From: Platanthera guangdongensis
Taxonomy: Eukaryota > Streptophyta > Magnoliopsida > Asparagales > Orchidaceae
Direction: 5' to 3'
NCBI GenBank assembly: GCA_039583875.1
Contig: CM077166.1
Location: forward strand, 87,852,564 to 87,916,563
DNA: 64,000 nucleotides
Part shown: piece by piece, positions 43,581 to 56,765 of the stretch
Layout: each line of letters begins with the position of its first letter
How positions within the stretch are numbered: position 1 is the stretch's first letter
Notes under the pieces: model-generated
Seen by the model: the letters and a program-made list of their open reading frames with translations, nothing else
Told to the model about the DNA's origin: nothing
Database searches by the model: none
Made by a program: the position numbers and the translations under genes

Positions 43581-43604
43581 GGTTGCCCGGCAATGACGCC
43601 CAAA
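43581..43604 (-). promoter_or_regulatory. primer binding site of the Athila element
   Basis: Minus strand reads TTTGGGCGTCATTGCCGGGC and on, resembling the aspartate-tRNA type site of Athila (TGGCGCCGTTGCCGGGGA) with a few changes. It lies three bases inside the LTR end. The leader 43442-43580 is A/T-rich with poly-A and poly-T runs. Confidence 0.75.
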
Positions 43605-44572
43605 ACTTGATGGGCCCGCGAACGGACTCTTATTGTGGTTGGTTCGATGAGTCTATCGCCGCGGGCTTTCTCGGGTAGGCAAGTGCACCTATCGCAAGTA
43701 GTACTGCATATTCGGGGGAATATCGAGGTCGTATTGTTCTTGGGGTTGTGTTGACTATTCTTACTCCTCCGAGAGGACTATTATTTTACTGAAAGTAAGG
43801 TGGAGATTTTAATTAAGTAAAGGCAGAAAAAGCAAAAGAGCGAAAAAAGATTTAGATAATTCGATGAAGGGTTAACGCTCGGCACCGAATCTGATTAAGA
43901 CAAAAATAACTTTTAATAATTAAAGGACTTAGTTTTCAAATTAATAAAAGGCAACTTGGTCGTAGAGGTTCCACAAATGTGAGCTCACCTAGCTATAAGG
44001 ATATCGCTCACCTAAACGTTAAGACTATTCGACCGAACATTAGACCGACGAAGGATTCCTCTTAACGCCCGCTTTGCGCTAAGAACCGCGCTATTGGGTG
44101 GGGAACCAAATCCGGTAGAATTACTCTTGTCCTCTCTCGAGGGTATGCACGCAACTCTATTTACCCAGCGGTGATCTGTCTATACGCATGACCTCTCGAC
44201 TAGCTAGCGTATGGATAACAGAATTAGGGCCCACACATCGATTTGTGGTCCTACATGTTGTTAACCCGGGGTAAACCTTAAGTGCTTATATTACAGTGAA
44301 AATAAAGAGCTTTAATTATTACGAATTATTTTAAATGTCCCAAATCTCTTCGATGCCGAGGCTAATAGAGATTAGCCACACATCGGTATGGGGACGGCTT
44401 TATAATTTGATGAGGCGCGATTTCGAGACTAAACGCTAAAGGATTACAAGAAGAGGACATAAAAAATAACAAACATTTAGAAACTAGAAAAGTTAGCTAA
44501 AACAAGAACTCTCACACACATCAAATTATAAATAAAATAGAATAAACTAAATTACTAAAAAAAGGAAAATTA

Positions 44573-44980
44573 CAAGTCCTACTCAAACGAGTAGGCGGGA
44601 AATAAAAGGCACGCCATTTAACTTTTAACGAGTAGGCGGAAATAAATGCAAGTACAAGTCCTACTAAAATAATTACAGAAAAATAAAAGACCTGCCATTT
44701 AACTCAAATGAGTAGGCAGTAAACAAAATCCGGCCATTTAACTCCTAGCGAGTAGGAGAAAATAAACGCTAACACACACACTCTACATAATTTAAAGAAA
44801 GCAATAAAACTATCTCCTACACACACACTCTACATAATTGAAGAAAGCGATAAAATAAAGCATGAAAATAAAGCATGAAAAACTAACTCGTACACTCACA
44901 TACTCTACATAAATCAAAGAAAGAAATAAAATAAAGCATTAAAATCTATCTCCTAGACACACACACTCTACATGGAAGTT
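44573..44980. repeat. tandem repeats in the Athila LTR
   Basis: First block (44573-44760): about four degenerate copies of GCCATTTAAC...GAGTAGGCGG-AAATAAA, including hairpin CCTACTC-AAAC-GAGTAGG at 44578-44595. Second block (44765-44980): about four copies of CACACTCTACAT followed by A-rich AAAGAAAG..ATAAAATAAAGCAT, roughly 60 bp each. Confidence 0.75.
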
Positions 44981-45790
44981 GAAATGACAAAATGAAAAGT
45001 AACTCTTACACTAACACATACAAATTAAAAGCAAAAATGAAAGTTACCAAAAATTTAAAACAACTACTTTTCTATACTCAGGTTTTACCAAAAACAAATA
45101 AAAAGAACAAAATAAAATATTAAGAGAACAAAAGTTTTTCAAAACAAATCAAAAAACCAAAGTTATTTAAAAATTAAAATTTCAACATTTTCATTCTTAG
45201 GATTTTATAAAAGTGATAAAAAGGTGAAAAGAAAATGAAAAGAACAAAAAAGGTTTTACAATCCTACAAAAAAACTAAGTAAAAAAAAATAAAACCACTT
45301 TCAAAACTCTTTTATAAATACATAAGAATGAAATTTAAAAAAGAAAACATTAAGGAAGAACATGTTGAAGAAGAGATAAACATATCATACCATGCTTGGA
45401 AATGAAATCTACTACAAAACCTAACATGAAGATAAGTTAAAAACATGAATAATAAACATGCTACACTCATACACACACGCACACTTTTTATAAAGAGAAA
45501 AACAAAGGAGAAACTAAGGATAAAATGAGAAGAAAAGTGGGAACATAAGTTCATTCCAAAGCCATTTAAGAAGAGAAAAACTAACATTTTTATTGATTAA
45601 AATAGACTATTACAAAGCTATTACAAAGCTAAAGTTAAAGCTAAAACAAACATGAAATGAAGGGGGGAGAAATCTCCTTACATAGCAAAGGAATCAACCG
45701 ATGCAGCCCACAAAACACACTAAAGTGGCCCAAAAATGTGAACCCTTGGTCATTACAGAAGTGGGGTATTTATAGGAAAAAAAAATCAAA

Positions 45791-46090
45791 GTACACGCCC
45801 TCCGACACGGGCGTGTCGGGGGGCGTGTCACTACTGTTTGCGAAGGCGGCCAGCGATTTGACCGCAAAGTTGACTTCGGGCTGGACACGTGTCGGTCACG
45901 CAGCGGTCACGCAACGATCACTCCCCATGTCATGGGCGTGATGTGGGCGTGTTGAGGAGGTGGATCTGGGCACGGGTTTGTCCTGCAGAAATCGTCGAGC
46001 AGCAAAATCGTCGAGCGGCAAAATTGTCGAGCGGAGGATCGTCGAGCGGAGTGCGTCGATTGGAAATCGTCGAGCTGAAATCGTCGAGCG
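45791..46090. repeat. GC-rich motif island in the Athila LTR
   Basis: Nested hairpin with CCGACAC-GGGC-GTGTCGG at its centre (about 45802-45819) flanked by ACACGCC and GGCGTGT; the palindrome GACACGTGTC (about 45884-45893); and six or seven TCGTCGAGC-type copies at 14-16 bp spacing (45992-46089). The same words appear in T0 and the solo LTR. Confidence 0.8.
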
Positions 46091-46312
46091 CGGGTTTTTG
46101 AGTTGTCACGCCCTCATCATGGGCGTGACCCAGGGAACACGGGCGTGTCAGCACTGTTTTGGCAGATTTTTCTTTTTTCCTGAAAAATAAAATAAAATAA
46201 GTTAGTAGTAAATTTACAAAAATCGGAGTATTTTATTGAACAAAAAGTAAGTAAAAATGATGAAAACGACTAAATTAATGTACACAAAAATACGTATATT
46301 TACAATTCATCA

Positions 46313-48572
46313 AGGCTGACTCCATGCCATACTTCTTAATCAACTCCTTGGTAAACTTAGACTGAGATATGGACAAGCCATCATCAGTCTGTTTAACTTG
46401 GAGTCCCAAGAAGAATTTCGGTTCACCCATACTGCTCATCTCAAACTTCCCTTGCATAAGTTTCGCAAACTTTCTACAAATGATGTTTTCTGTTGATCCA
46501 AAGATAATGTCATCAACTTATATCTGGACTACGATCATCTTGTCTTTTGATTCCCTAAGGAATAGAGTTTTTTCTATTTTCCCCCTTGATAATTTGTTCT
46601 CAATGAGGAATGTAGACATGGTTTAATACTAAGCCCTAGGGGCTTGTTTCAAACCATATAATGCTTTCTTAAGCCTATAAACATAATTAGGATAGAGAGA
46701 ATCTACAAAACCTGAGGGTTGTTCAACATAGACTTACTCTTTGAAGTCACCATTTAAAAATGCTGACTTGACATCCATCTGGAATACCTTGATCCCTTAG
46801 TATGCTGCATAGGCACGGAATAACCTTATTGCTTCCAACCTTGCCACTGGAGCAAATGTCTAATCATAGTCTATTCCCTCTTCCTGCCTGTATCCTTTTG
46901 CTACCAGTCTTGCTTTGTTTTTGACTATGATGTCATTTTCGTCTAGCTTGTTCCTATAGATCCACTTAGTACCTATGACATTATGATCCTTTGGTTTAGG
47001 AACCAGCTCCCATACTTTACATCTTCTGAATTGATTCAGCTCCTCCTGTATTGCATCAATCCATTTTGTGTCTTGTATGGCTTCTTCAAATTTCTTGGGT
47101 TCCATTTGGGACAGGAAACTTGAGCAAAGAACTGTGTTCATGTTCCTGCTTCTTGTATAGACACCATGTCTTGGATCACAAATAATTTGGTGTGATAGAT
47201 GATCCTTTAGATTCCTTGTTACTGGAGGCAATACATCTACACCTTGATTTTCTAAAATCTCATCAACATGTTGTACTCCATTGTCCTCTTCATAAGCTTG
47301 AGGGTCTTGTACTCCCCCTGGACAACACCCATCAATTTCTTCATCCTGCCTTGCAGGTTGGTCTTCATTAATGGTTAGCTTGTCCATCTTTTCCTTCAAA
47401 CCTATAGAGCTACAAGATACACTAGACTGCTCACAGTTGATTAGTTCAGTTTCATCAAAAACTATATGAACAGATTCTTCTACAACTTGAGTAGTCAAGT
47501 TATAGACCTTGTAAGATCTACTATTGTTGATGTACCCAACAAATATCCCTTCTTGGGATTTGGCAAAAAACATAGTTTAATAAGACATGCCATTATTAAG
47601 TACATAACACTTGCTACCAAAGATCCTAAAATAGGATATCTTTGGTTTTCTGCCTTTCATAATCTCATAGGGTGTCTTTTTATGACTCTTAGTGATGGAT
47701 GCTCTATTGAGAACACGGCATGCAGTGTTTACTGCCTCAGCCCAGAAATATTCTGGGAGAAAAGTGTCACTTAGTAGTGTTCTACTAGCCTCGATAAGAG
47801 TCATGTTCTTTCTTTCAGCAATACCATTTTGCTGGGGAGTTCTAGGTGAGGAGAACTCTTGATGAATCCCTAGTTGTTCATAAAAACTTGTCTTGCATTC
47901 AGACTGAAATTCAGTCTCATGGTCACTTTTGATTTTGAACCCTGAATTGTTAAGTTCATTCTGAATTTGCCTAACAAAATTGTGGAAGACAGTAGGGGTT
48001 TCAGATTTCTGCCTCAGAAATAATACCCAAGTAAATCTAGAATAGTCATCCACAACTACAAGTGTATATACTTTCATACCTAGACTATGAACTGGCATAG
48101 GACCAAATAGATCCATATGCAGGAGGTACAAACACCTCACCGAATCTTTGGTATCATGTCCATGAAAAGAGGTCTTGGTCTGTTTGCCCTTTTGGCAAGC
48201 TGAACATACACCCTCTTTTATGCTCTTGAACTGAGGACCATTCCTCAATAACTTCATGCTATAGAGTTGGCTTATAGTCTTATAGTTAAGGTGAACTAGC
48301 CTCTTTTGCTATTTGACATAATGAGATTTTTTCTCATCTGTAACTAAACATATAAGAGAGTTCTTATTCTCACAATCAAAACTGAGACAATAAACATTTC
48401 CTTTTCTATAACCCGACAAGATGACCTCTTGATCACGTGTCCTTCTAATATGACACTCATTCTTAATAAATGAAGTGTCATAACCAAGATCACTCAGTTG
48501 TCTTATGCTTATTAGGTTGTGATTTAAACCTTTCACATAAGCCACTTGGGTGATAGTAACTGAGCTATTGGA
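46313..48572 (-). pseudogene. C3: copia pol remnant (GAG-pre-integrase, integrase, RT)
   Basis: SIRE-like copia pol on the minus strand. From 48572: GAG-pre-integrase AYVKGLNHNLISIRQLSDLG; integrase (48257-47577) with [53 protein letters not shown]; then [15 protein letters not shown] RT start (47573-46860); RT with FEMSSMGEPKFFLGLQVKQT (46457-46313). Stops occur near 48310, 47576 and 46858, and the catalytic box reads stop-VDD near 46520, with the Tyr codon lost. Truncated on the left by the Athila and on the right by the LTR at 48573, making it one of the oldest layers here. Confidence 0.88.
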
Positions 48573-51500
48573 TGTAAGACCCTTTTTTTCCTTTAAAACA
48601 CCGAGGTCTTAGGCCCAGAACCGCCGCTTTGCGGTGAGACCTTCGCACCCGGGAATATGATCACTACAAAACGCCGATCCTGCCAGCCATATCGATCACA
48701 ACTATAGCAAAATAATAAAGGCAAGTCCACAAAAATCACATAAATAGTAAATAAACTCCACGATGGGAGTGTCCACAGATATAATGGAATACTAAAATCT
48801 TGGGCTCATTCCCAGTACATCAATGCCTCACTACAAATCTCTCATCACGGAAGCAAAACTAAAACAACTGGTAGCGAATAGGATTCACAGTCCTTGCCAT
48901 CTGAACTCCGGTACTAGACTACCCCATCTCCAAGCGTGCCGACCTCCAGGGTTGCTCCTCCATGCTGGGCTCCACGGTCCCCTAAAATGATGTGGTTCGA
49001 AAACCGTTAGTATAAAAGACTAAGTCCTATCATCCCTCGCCCCTTCCCCCATGGCTCCTAGGCACCGAGCGGGGAGAAGTAAAGGAGAGGACATGAAGGT
49101 GGAGAATAACAATTAATCAGATGGCGGCGGAACTAATCTAGCAATACTATAGTATATATGGCCGTAAATAAGGTGTGAAAAACTGAATAAGAAAGTAACC
49201 TTAACTTATATGAAAACTCATAAGTCAAGGGATCTTTTACAGGGCTCCTATCGTATAAAAAGTCTCATACCAATTTATATGATAGGTTGTCGGTTCTCTA
49301 GCAAGCATATATTTATAATACTGAATAAAAACCTTAACTTATAAGCGCACTCGCACGAACTTATAAACCAAGGGTTCGTTTTCCAGGGCTCCTATCGTAT
49401 AAAAATTCTCATACCAATTTATACGATAGGGTGTTGGTTCTCTAGCAAGCAGATATTTATAATACTGAATAAAAACCTTAACTTATAAGCGTGCTCGCAC
49501 GAACTTATAAATTAAGGGGTCATTTTGCAGGGCCTATTGTATAAATCGTCCCATACCACTTATACAATAGGTGTCGGGTTATATGCAATGATTATGCTAT
49601 GAAATACAATCATGCCATGATATTAACAAACAAGTGCAACTCACCCAATCGACTCGGTGTACACAGACCTTCCGTTCCCCCTTTCTGGAGCCGAACCTCC
49701 CAGGATACCTCTGTAGTGGCCAACGGAAGCGGTAGGTTGGGCCTCGCCCACCTCTAAACCGGTAATTACACTACCAGTCAGACCTATCGTACGCCTCAAC
49801 GCTGGTGCACTAAGCCGAGCTCCTACATACTCTTACCGGCTGGCGCACTGGACTTCATTTGGATAAGTGCTAAACCACACTTACCGAGTCAACGTGTTGG
49901 CGTCGGTGCATCGACCCTCCAGTACCGAAGACCCACAACCATATACTATATGCACATGCAACCTTATGTATAAGCTACATAGCAAAAGCTCTCTGGAATA
50001 TCCTGTCAGTCATAAACAACAACCGAGCCAAAGTTCGTAGGGCCAACCTGCCCATCACAAACAACTACCGAGTTAAAGCTCGCCTGGTCAACCTGCCCAT
50101 CACAAACAACTACCGAGCCAAAGCTCGCCGGGTCAAACCTCCCATCACCAAATCCACTAAGCCTACAACCCGAGTGACCCAACCTACCACCCCGAGACAT
50201 CGAGGTGAGTGAAGATGAAACACTAGTGTTTACTAGTTACTCTTGCATTGCAGTTTTGCCTACAATTTAGTTTTACCTCGGGATTGCCCAAGGTATTCCT
50301 CGTGAAGGGCTCTCGAGGGCACTAGGAGCTACGTTGGGATTACGCCCAAAGCTCCCTTTCGCAAGGCACTTATTATTTTTGTTTTATACCCAACTCATAG
50401 TCCCTTAAATGTTGTATTGGATCTAATCCTAGTGCATTTGAGATTTCCTCTCTACGGGAAAGACGATCTTTCGTCGATCCCGAGCAACACCTAACACTAA
50501 CCAATCCAACCCTTTACTCATCCTACTTACAATGGTGAACTTATTTTTGTCTATCCAAACCAGTCAATCACTAATCCCAACTCATGTGCTCAAATTATAC
50601 TTCAACATAGTTTCAGCAGTTTTTACTATATGCAGACCACTTAAGCTATATGACCCGTAAAATGGGAGTTACACTAAAAAATCATCCAGTACACCTATAA
50701 TAATTAATGGAGGGCTATTATGACCTTTGTGGCCTAAATCCAGAAATTCACAATTTTCCTAATTATCTGATAATTTATTTAATTATTCTAGTAGCCAAAA
50801 ATCCTATGTTTAAACATGAAGTACCAATTTCAGACAAGACAACATTCCACTAAATTTAAGTTAAATACAAAATGAATAATTAACTTAAAATCCAAAGTCT
50901 CAAAATTTTTCAGCAAGGTTTAAGCCCCTAATTTTAATTTCAAATATATCCCATAATAAATCATTTTAGGAGATATGTACAGCAATAATACATCCAAAAA
51001 TTCAAAGAAACTTTAAGGATGATTGTAAGGACATATAAATGCTCTCGATCAAGTTTCATAATTTATTAGTAAGTAATGAGCTCTAAGCAAATTATTTAGC
51101 AATTTTCCAAGTTAAAGAGCTTGCGAGGTAGGTACTGCAAATAAACATCTAAAAATCATGAATTAATTTCTCCAAGTGGTATTTGCCCTAAAATAATAAG
51201 AGACCTAATTTCACCATTTTTGCAACAAGTAAATAGCTCTGAATAATTTATTGACCATAATTGCACCTTTTAATACATGTAAGAAAGTACTAAAATTATT
51301 CAACTAAAATTTATAAAAAAATTCAGGGATAATCATTTTGACCTAAAACATCTTCTGCCCAAATTTCATGAGTCTATAATGTACTGTGTGATCATAATAA
51401 ATAAAATACCATTTAGGGCCACATCATGTATAACAAAGGCGGTGCTAGTAATATTACTCATAAAATTCCAATAAATTCACAAGAGATCCTATCTAACTTA

Positions 51501-52915
51501 GACTCCATGCTACATAAGTTTCACACCTTTTTAGTAAGTTTTGGTGGCCAATTCTACAAAACAAGTGGTTATGCCCTAAACTAGGGTTAGGGATTTGAGT
51601 GGTCTATCCATCTCCAAATCATCTAAGATTCATGCCGGAGGACTTGGGCTAACCTAGCATTATTTCTACCAAGTTGCAAGATCACACAAGGGCATTTGAC
51701 CCCATGCCCTTCACAACACTCAAAAGCCCCTCCTTAGGGTTTGAGTTTGGATCCTATGGAAAAATTACCCTAGACCACCCCATAATCCCCATGAGGGTGT
51801 TAAAGGTCATGCCAAGTCAGTGGTTAAAATCTAAGCCTCTGTTGAGGTGATTTGACCACTCAACCTCAAAGTGCACTTTTTACTTAAGAGCCGCGCATTA
51901 AGGTAAGATTAGGGTTAGTTTATTTCCTATCCAAAACACATCCAAATGAGGTAAAAATTTATACAGAGTCATATCATGGGTCCAGGGAACACTCACCAAA
52001 ATTGGGAGGGTTTGGAGGTCATTAGACCACCTAATTAAATTACCCTAATATTATTAAATAAATACTAAAACCATAGCCAAAGTATCTCCAAAAATTCCCA
52101 TTTTTGGGCAAGACCTAGGCATAACTAAGGGTGACCTCCTGCCTAAATTTCAGGTTATTTGGACAAGGGATGAAGAGTGGGCACCCATTTTAATCTCAGG
52201 ATAGCCCTAGGTATATGTCCCACCAAAATGGGTGCCCTAGTCCAACCAGATGTCCAACTAGGTTCAAATTAATTTTCAATTAAACTTGACATTTAGGGCT
52301 ACAAATTTCATGTTGGTGACTTGTTCAGTAGAGGGGCCTAAATATTTTTAAAAATTAAAAACATTAATTACAAATATTTTGATAGAAATCATTAAAATGC
52401 ATTTTTTAATCCTATAGTTTGAAAACCATTTAAGCACGAATCTTGACGCAATTTGGACGTCATCTGGTCGTCTTCCACCTCTAGCCGATGTCCTGGATTG
52501 GATCTTCCTGGAGCATCTTCTAGCCGCTGCCGCCGGCCATCCGGCAACCGCCACCACCACCTCTGTTGAGGTGGTGGCTGTCGCCAGGCGGCGGCTTGGC
52601 CGCCGGAGGGGTTTATTCCGGCGGTTCTACCAAGAAGTTTTTCTGCCTGAAACCATGAAAACCAGAATTTGATTATGGCTCAATTGAGCCCGAACCTCAA
52701 ACCTAAGCATTGTTATGATCTACCCATGGAAGAAGGAGTGGAGGAGGACCTGTGTGGGTGGCTGTAGCCTTGCCGATCGCCGGATTGTCATGGTGGTGGT
52801 GGTGTTCAGATTTCTGCAACGACACAGTGAAACTCCTTGGCACCTTCAGGTAAAGGGTGGAACTGACTCCTTGCAGTCCAGTGAAGCTTTTAAGAAGAAT
52901 AAATGGGGTGTTTGG
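48573..52915 (-). mobile_element. minus-oriented Tekay-like long LTR, interrupted by T2
   Basis: Left end TGTAAGACCC is the complement of the GGGTCTTACA end of the T2 LTR, and shared blocks (CCCAGAACCGCCG near 48616; GGGCGTAATCCCA-type sequence at about 50330 against 55998) match T2's LTR in reverse. No PBS lies to its left, only C3 copia sequence, so 48573 is the outer end of a 3' or solo LTR; the expected target copy is TTGGA (48568-48572). It holds hairpin repeats (49198-49575) and a 45-bp tandem (AAACAAC at 50014, 50059, 50104). 50500-52900 is AT-rich with no gene. T2 enters at 52916, so the remainder lies beyond the window. Confidence 0.8.
49198..49575 (-). repeat. about 140-bp tandem units with long hairpins
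   Basis: 2.7 units beginning at CCTTAACTTATA (about 49198, 49331, 49476). Each contains a hairpin of up to 13 bp, best at 49391-49403 (CCTATCGTATAAA) with 49418-49430 (TTTATACGATAGG). In the LTR's own orientation the loops contain GGTATGAG or GGTATGGG. The third unit has CCTATTG paired with CAATAGG, a compensated change. Confidence 0.85.
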
Positions 52916-55900
52916 TGTAACATCCCATGTTACTTCTAGACCCCTCAACTTAGATTGGGTTAGGCATGGGATGAAATTTGAGGAGACCAACTAGGTTTGA
53001 CCCCAGGTAGTGGGTGGTAGCCATGTGGGGCCCACTATAAGACCATAGTCAAACTAGGTCAAACTAGCCTAAGAGGGGACCCTAGCCACACCATGACCCC
53101 ACCACATTACCCTAACCCTAAAGACAATCTAAGTGGACCCTAGGGTATGTCACTGGGTCAACATTTTGACCCCAGTTGACCAAGGTCAACCTTGGGCTTA
53201 ATTTGGTCAAACCCACACCCATAGGCCTAATTAACCTAAGTGGGGCACCCCCTTGACCCAAACCAAGTTGGGTTGTGCCACTAGACCCATTTCCACCAGG
53301 TGGGGCCAGTCCACCCACCATAGTTGACCAGTCAACCCCAAAAGTCAAATTGGTCAACAATTTGACCTAAGGAATGAAATGAAGGCCAAGTCATTTCCCC
53401 TTGGACCAAGCCCACCAAAATTGGCCCATAGTCAGCCCAAGTGAACAAGACCAACCCTACCCCTCTAAATCAGGAGAGAGAATGCATGCAAGGGGGTAAA
53501 TTTGGAAATTTTAGGAGAAGAGGAGAGAGAAAGAGGAATGAAGGAAATGGTGGCCACATGGCCACCCCATCAGCTGACTTAGGCTGCCCAAAACCAAGTG
53601 GCTGACCTCCCCTCTTCATTTCCAGCAGAATTCCAGAGCTGAGAGCCACATGGCAGCTGGGTGAAATCTCCAAAGCCCAAAACCGAGCTAGCATTGGAGA
53701 TATCTCCACTTATAGCCCACCTCAGTCCAAACAGAGCTCACCATCAGCTTCAGAAGGCCGAGAGGAGTGGAATTCGACTACTTACACATGGAGAACGGTG
53801 GAGAATGCAACTTTCGGGGAGGAGCTCGCCGTCGCACCACCACCACGGCAAACCGCCGCCTGACCCGCAGCCAAGCCCCGATTATGGTGCGTTTCACTTC
53901 ACCTCTTCCCGTACTAACTTTCTAGATCGACCTAGGGAGATATCGGGCTCAATCGAGCCCGATGCCATATGAGGAAATGGAGAAATTCGAGCTTTTCATT
54001 TCTTGCTCGGGTTCGCCGGAGGAGCCAACTCCGGCGGCCCCACCGCCGGGAAACGCTAGCCCCCACCTTAACGAAGGTGGTGGCGATATCCGCCGGCGGT
54101 GGTGGTGGCTCAGCTGGCCGGAAAAGGCCGGCCAACATCGTCCAGGTAGAATAAATCGTGGCCGTTAACTCATCGGGGACGATGACCAGATCCCGTAGGT
54201 TTTGCTTCAAGATTCGTGCAAACAGTTAAATGAATTAAATTAATTAATATATGAATAGTGTCATTTTCTGTCACATTTAATCAGTACCGTTGCATGTTAA
54301 ATTTAGGCCTCTTAGAGGCATTTTCAGAACTTAGGCCCTTAATGAAAAATGTATCCTAGGGTCTTACCTTTAAAATGCCACCCTAAACATACATTTTGGT
54401 GTAGTGTACAGCCCTAAAGGACATTTCTCCTAGGACTGGTCCTAGACTAGGTCAAAAATTATATTGGATGCCCTAGTCTCAATATTAGTCACCATGACCC
54501 CAACGTTTGGGCACATGCATGATTAGGGCTTACTTACCTCCTGCCAAAATTTAGGAATTTTTTAGAAAACATTTTCCTATAGTTTTTGGTAAAATATCAA
54601 AATTTAAATTAATGGCATATATGGAGTTCTACTCCTCCCCATGGCCCCAAATTTTGGTGGTGGGTCAGTGAGGTCACCCTTGGTGCATGATAAAAGTTTC
54701 AGCACCTTGGGATCACTGCATGTGGGAGAATCCACTTGCATGTGCTAGCCTATGTTAAGGCTTGGTGTGCAAATAGTAAAAATGCAATTTGGTGAATTTA
54801 GCCCAATAGTTACATGCATGAGTCATGAAATTATTTACAGTGGTTCATTAGGGTAAATTTCACTCCTCAAATTAATAAGGGAATTTTTGGAATCAAAATT
54901 CCATTTATTGGAATTTATTTTAAAATAGCTATTTTGGAATTAAAAATTGGAAAATAGGATTTATTCAAGTACAAATCCAAACAACTTTGCCAAGGCATAG
55001 ATTACATCACATTTGACTTAGGAAAATTATGATTTCTCTGTTTTGAAGAACCTTGGAGTAGATACCCTAAATTTCCCATTTTACCCTTATCATGATAATT
55101 CTTGAAATGATATATTTATACCTCTGAAAAAAAATTGGGATTTATTCTACTGTCATAAAATGTTGTTATGAGTTTTTCATGAATTTCTCAGAATTTATTG
55201 GATGCATTACTTGTGTTAAATTAGTACAATGGCATTTTGGTAAATAACTTATAATGGAACCCTATAGGCCATCTTACATTCAATTTTGATGATTCTCTGC
55301 CAATAGCCATAATTTAGTGTCTTAAAGGCTCTGTAATTTTTCTGGAATTTTTGAGAATATAATGCTTACACTTCATGTGTAAAATGGAATTTATACGGGA
55401 TTGTTATTAAATAGAAAATGACAATAACTAATTTAAGGAAAATTATGAAATTCTGAAGGCAGTGATATTTGGTTAATATACATCTCAGGAAAAATTTCCT
55501 AAGTCAGAGGATGCTTAATTAAATCACTTCATGTGTAAAGTGGCCGAGCATTTAAATTAAAAGAATTAATTAAATGACCATTTGGCCAGGAAAAATTATG
55601 AGAATCCTTAGGGTAGTTCCCTTAGTCCATAATACCTTAGGATAAATATTTAGAGGCAAGATGCCTTAAGTTTTGGAAGATCACATTTCTAGGGTAAACA
55701 TAGGTCATGGTCTGCATATAACACAAATAGGTCTTACCTTAGGGAATTACCAGGGGATTGATTATCGGCAGAAATAAGAGAGAGTTCAACATGAGAAACC
55801 CTGGCGGGTAGAGTTGTCTTAGTGAGGGATCAAAAGTGCAAGTCTTGGTCATCAACTGGAGTGGGGGATCGGCGGAAGACCGTCGGTTCCCGGTAATACC

Positions 55901-56765
55901 TTAAGTCACTAGGGTTATACTTAAGCAATAAGGAGAGCTGGGGTGCTACATGGGTAGCCATCAACTAAAATAAATATCCTTGCGAAAGGGAACGCTGGGC
56001 GTAATCCCAACACAGTTCCTAGTGCCCCTTGAGAGCCCTTCACAGGGAATACCGGGGGCAGTCCTGGGATTAACCTTAAATCTCTAGGTATAATAAATCG
56101 TACGCAAGAGTAGTTTAATAGGTTAGGGCATTGTTGTACCTTCTCACCCGTGTGGGGGCTGGAGAGATTCATGATATATGCTCACCCGTTTTGGGGTTTG
56201 AGGGAGTTGGTATAAAGGCACTGATGTGCGTTCTCACCCGGGTTTGGGTTTGAGGGTTTCAGGACGGGTTTTGGTCCTGCGAGCGGAAGGCTCGGTATGA
56301 ATTACTTGTATGTGCATAAATATCGTGGCGGGGCATGCGGTACTGGCCGATCGTCACACCGATGGCAGTACGGTGCACCAGGCGGTTGTGGGAGTTAGAG
56401 GGGCCAGTGGGTTGTTTTACACTGCGGTCTGGAGGACGACCCCCGATAACACACATCCGACCCAACAAGACTGACGGGTTTGTCAGCAAAGTACGTACGC
56501 GAGACTCTAGAGTGCACCTTGGACGTGTACAGAGGCGTATGAGAGGGGTCTAAGGCTTGGTAGTGTGCATACCTGTCTAGAAGCGGAGACGCCCGCTCCG
56601 CTGCTGCCGTAGCCACAGCGGTGGTACCCGAGAGTGATGCTAGCTCTCAAAAAGTGGGAACTAAAGGTCTGTGATCACAGAGTCGTTGTGTGTGAGTTGC
56701 ACTTGCCTGCGCATAAAATTGCATCATATCATTCATTCATATTAGGTCATACGCTTCATAGATCC

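Larger units (their letters stand above)
25385..46312 (-). mobile_element. minus-strand Athila-type Ty3/gypsy element, interrupted by C2
   Basis: 5' LTR 43608-46312, Asp-type PBS, gag, protease (to 41116), then after the C2 insertion RT, RNase H and integrase (27929-25385), where C1 cuts it. The 3' end is left of the window. The DLGASINLM protease box and the FMDDFSIFG RT box are typical of Athila. It is inserted in copia remnant C3; the expected target copy is AGGCT at 46313-46317. Confidence 0.88.
43608..46312 (-). repeat. 5' LTR of the Athila element
   Basis: 2705 bp; on the minus strand TGATGAATTGTAAAT to GGGCCCATCA, so the ends are TGATG and CATCA. The interior is very AT-rich with tandem repeats (44573-44980) and a GC-rich island (45791-46145) containing CACGGGCGTGTC and TCGTCGAGC motifs shared with the Tekay LTRs. 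The frame at 45312-45587 is hydrophobic and low complexity; I do not call it. Confidence 0.88.

Noticed and set aside
45312..45587. 91-codon hydrophobic frame on the minus strand
   Set aside because: AT-rich low-complexity LTR DNA; Phe/Leu/Ser richness follows from base composition.
44573..45600. Possible centromeric or satellite array
   Set aside because: Repeats are few, degenerate and bounded by the Athila LTR ends, so they are internal LTR repeats.
52916..54210. Several 60-100-codon frames in the T2 LTR
   Set aside because: They overlap on both strands in a GC-rich LTR stretch and are duplicated only because the LTR is duplicated.
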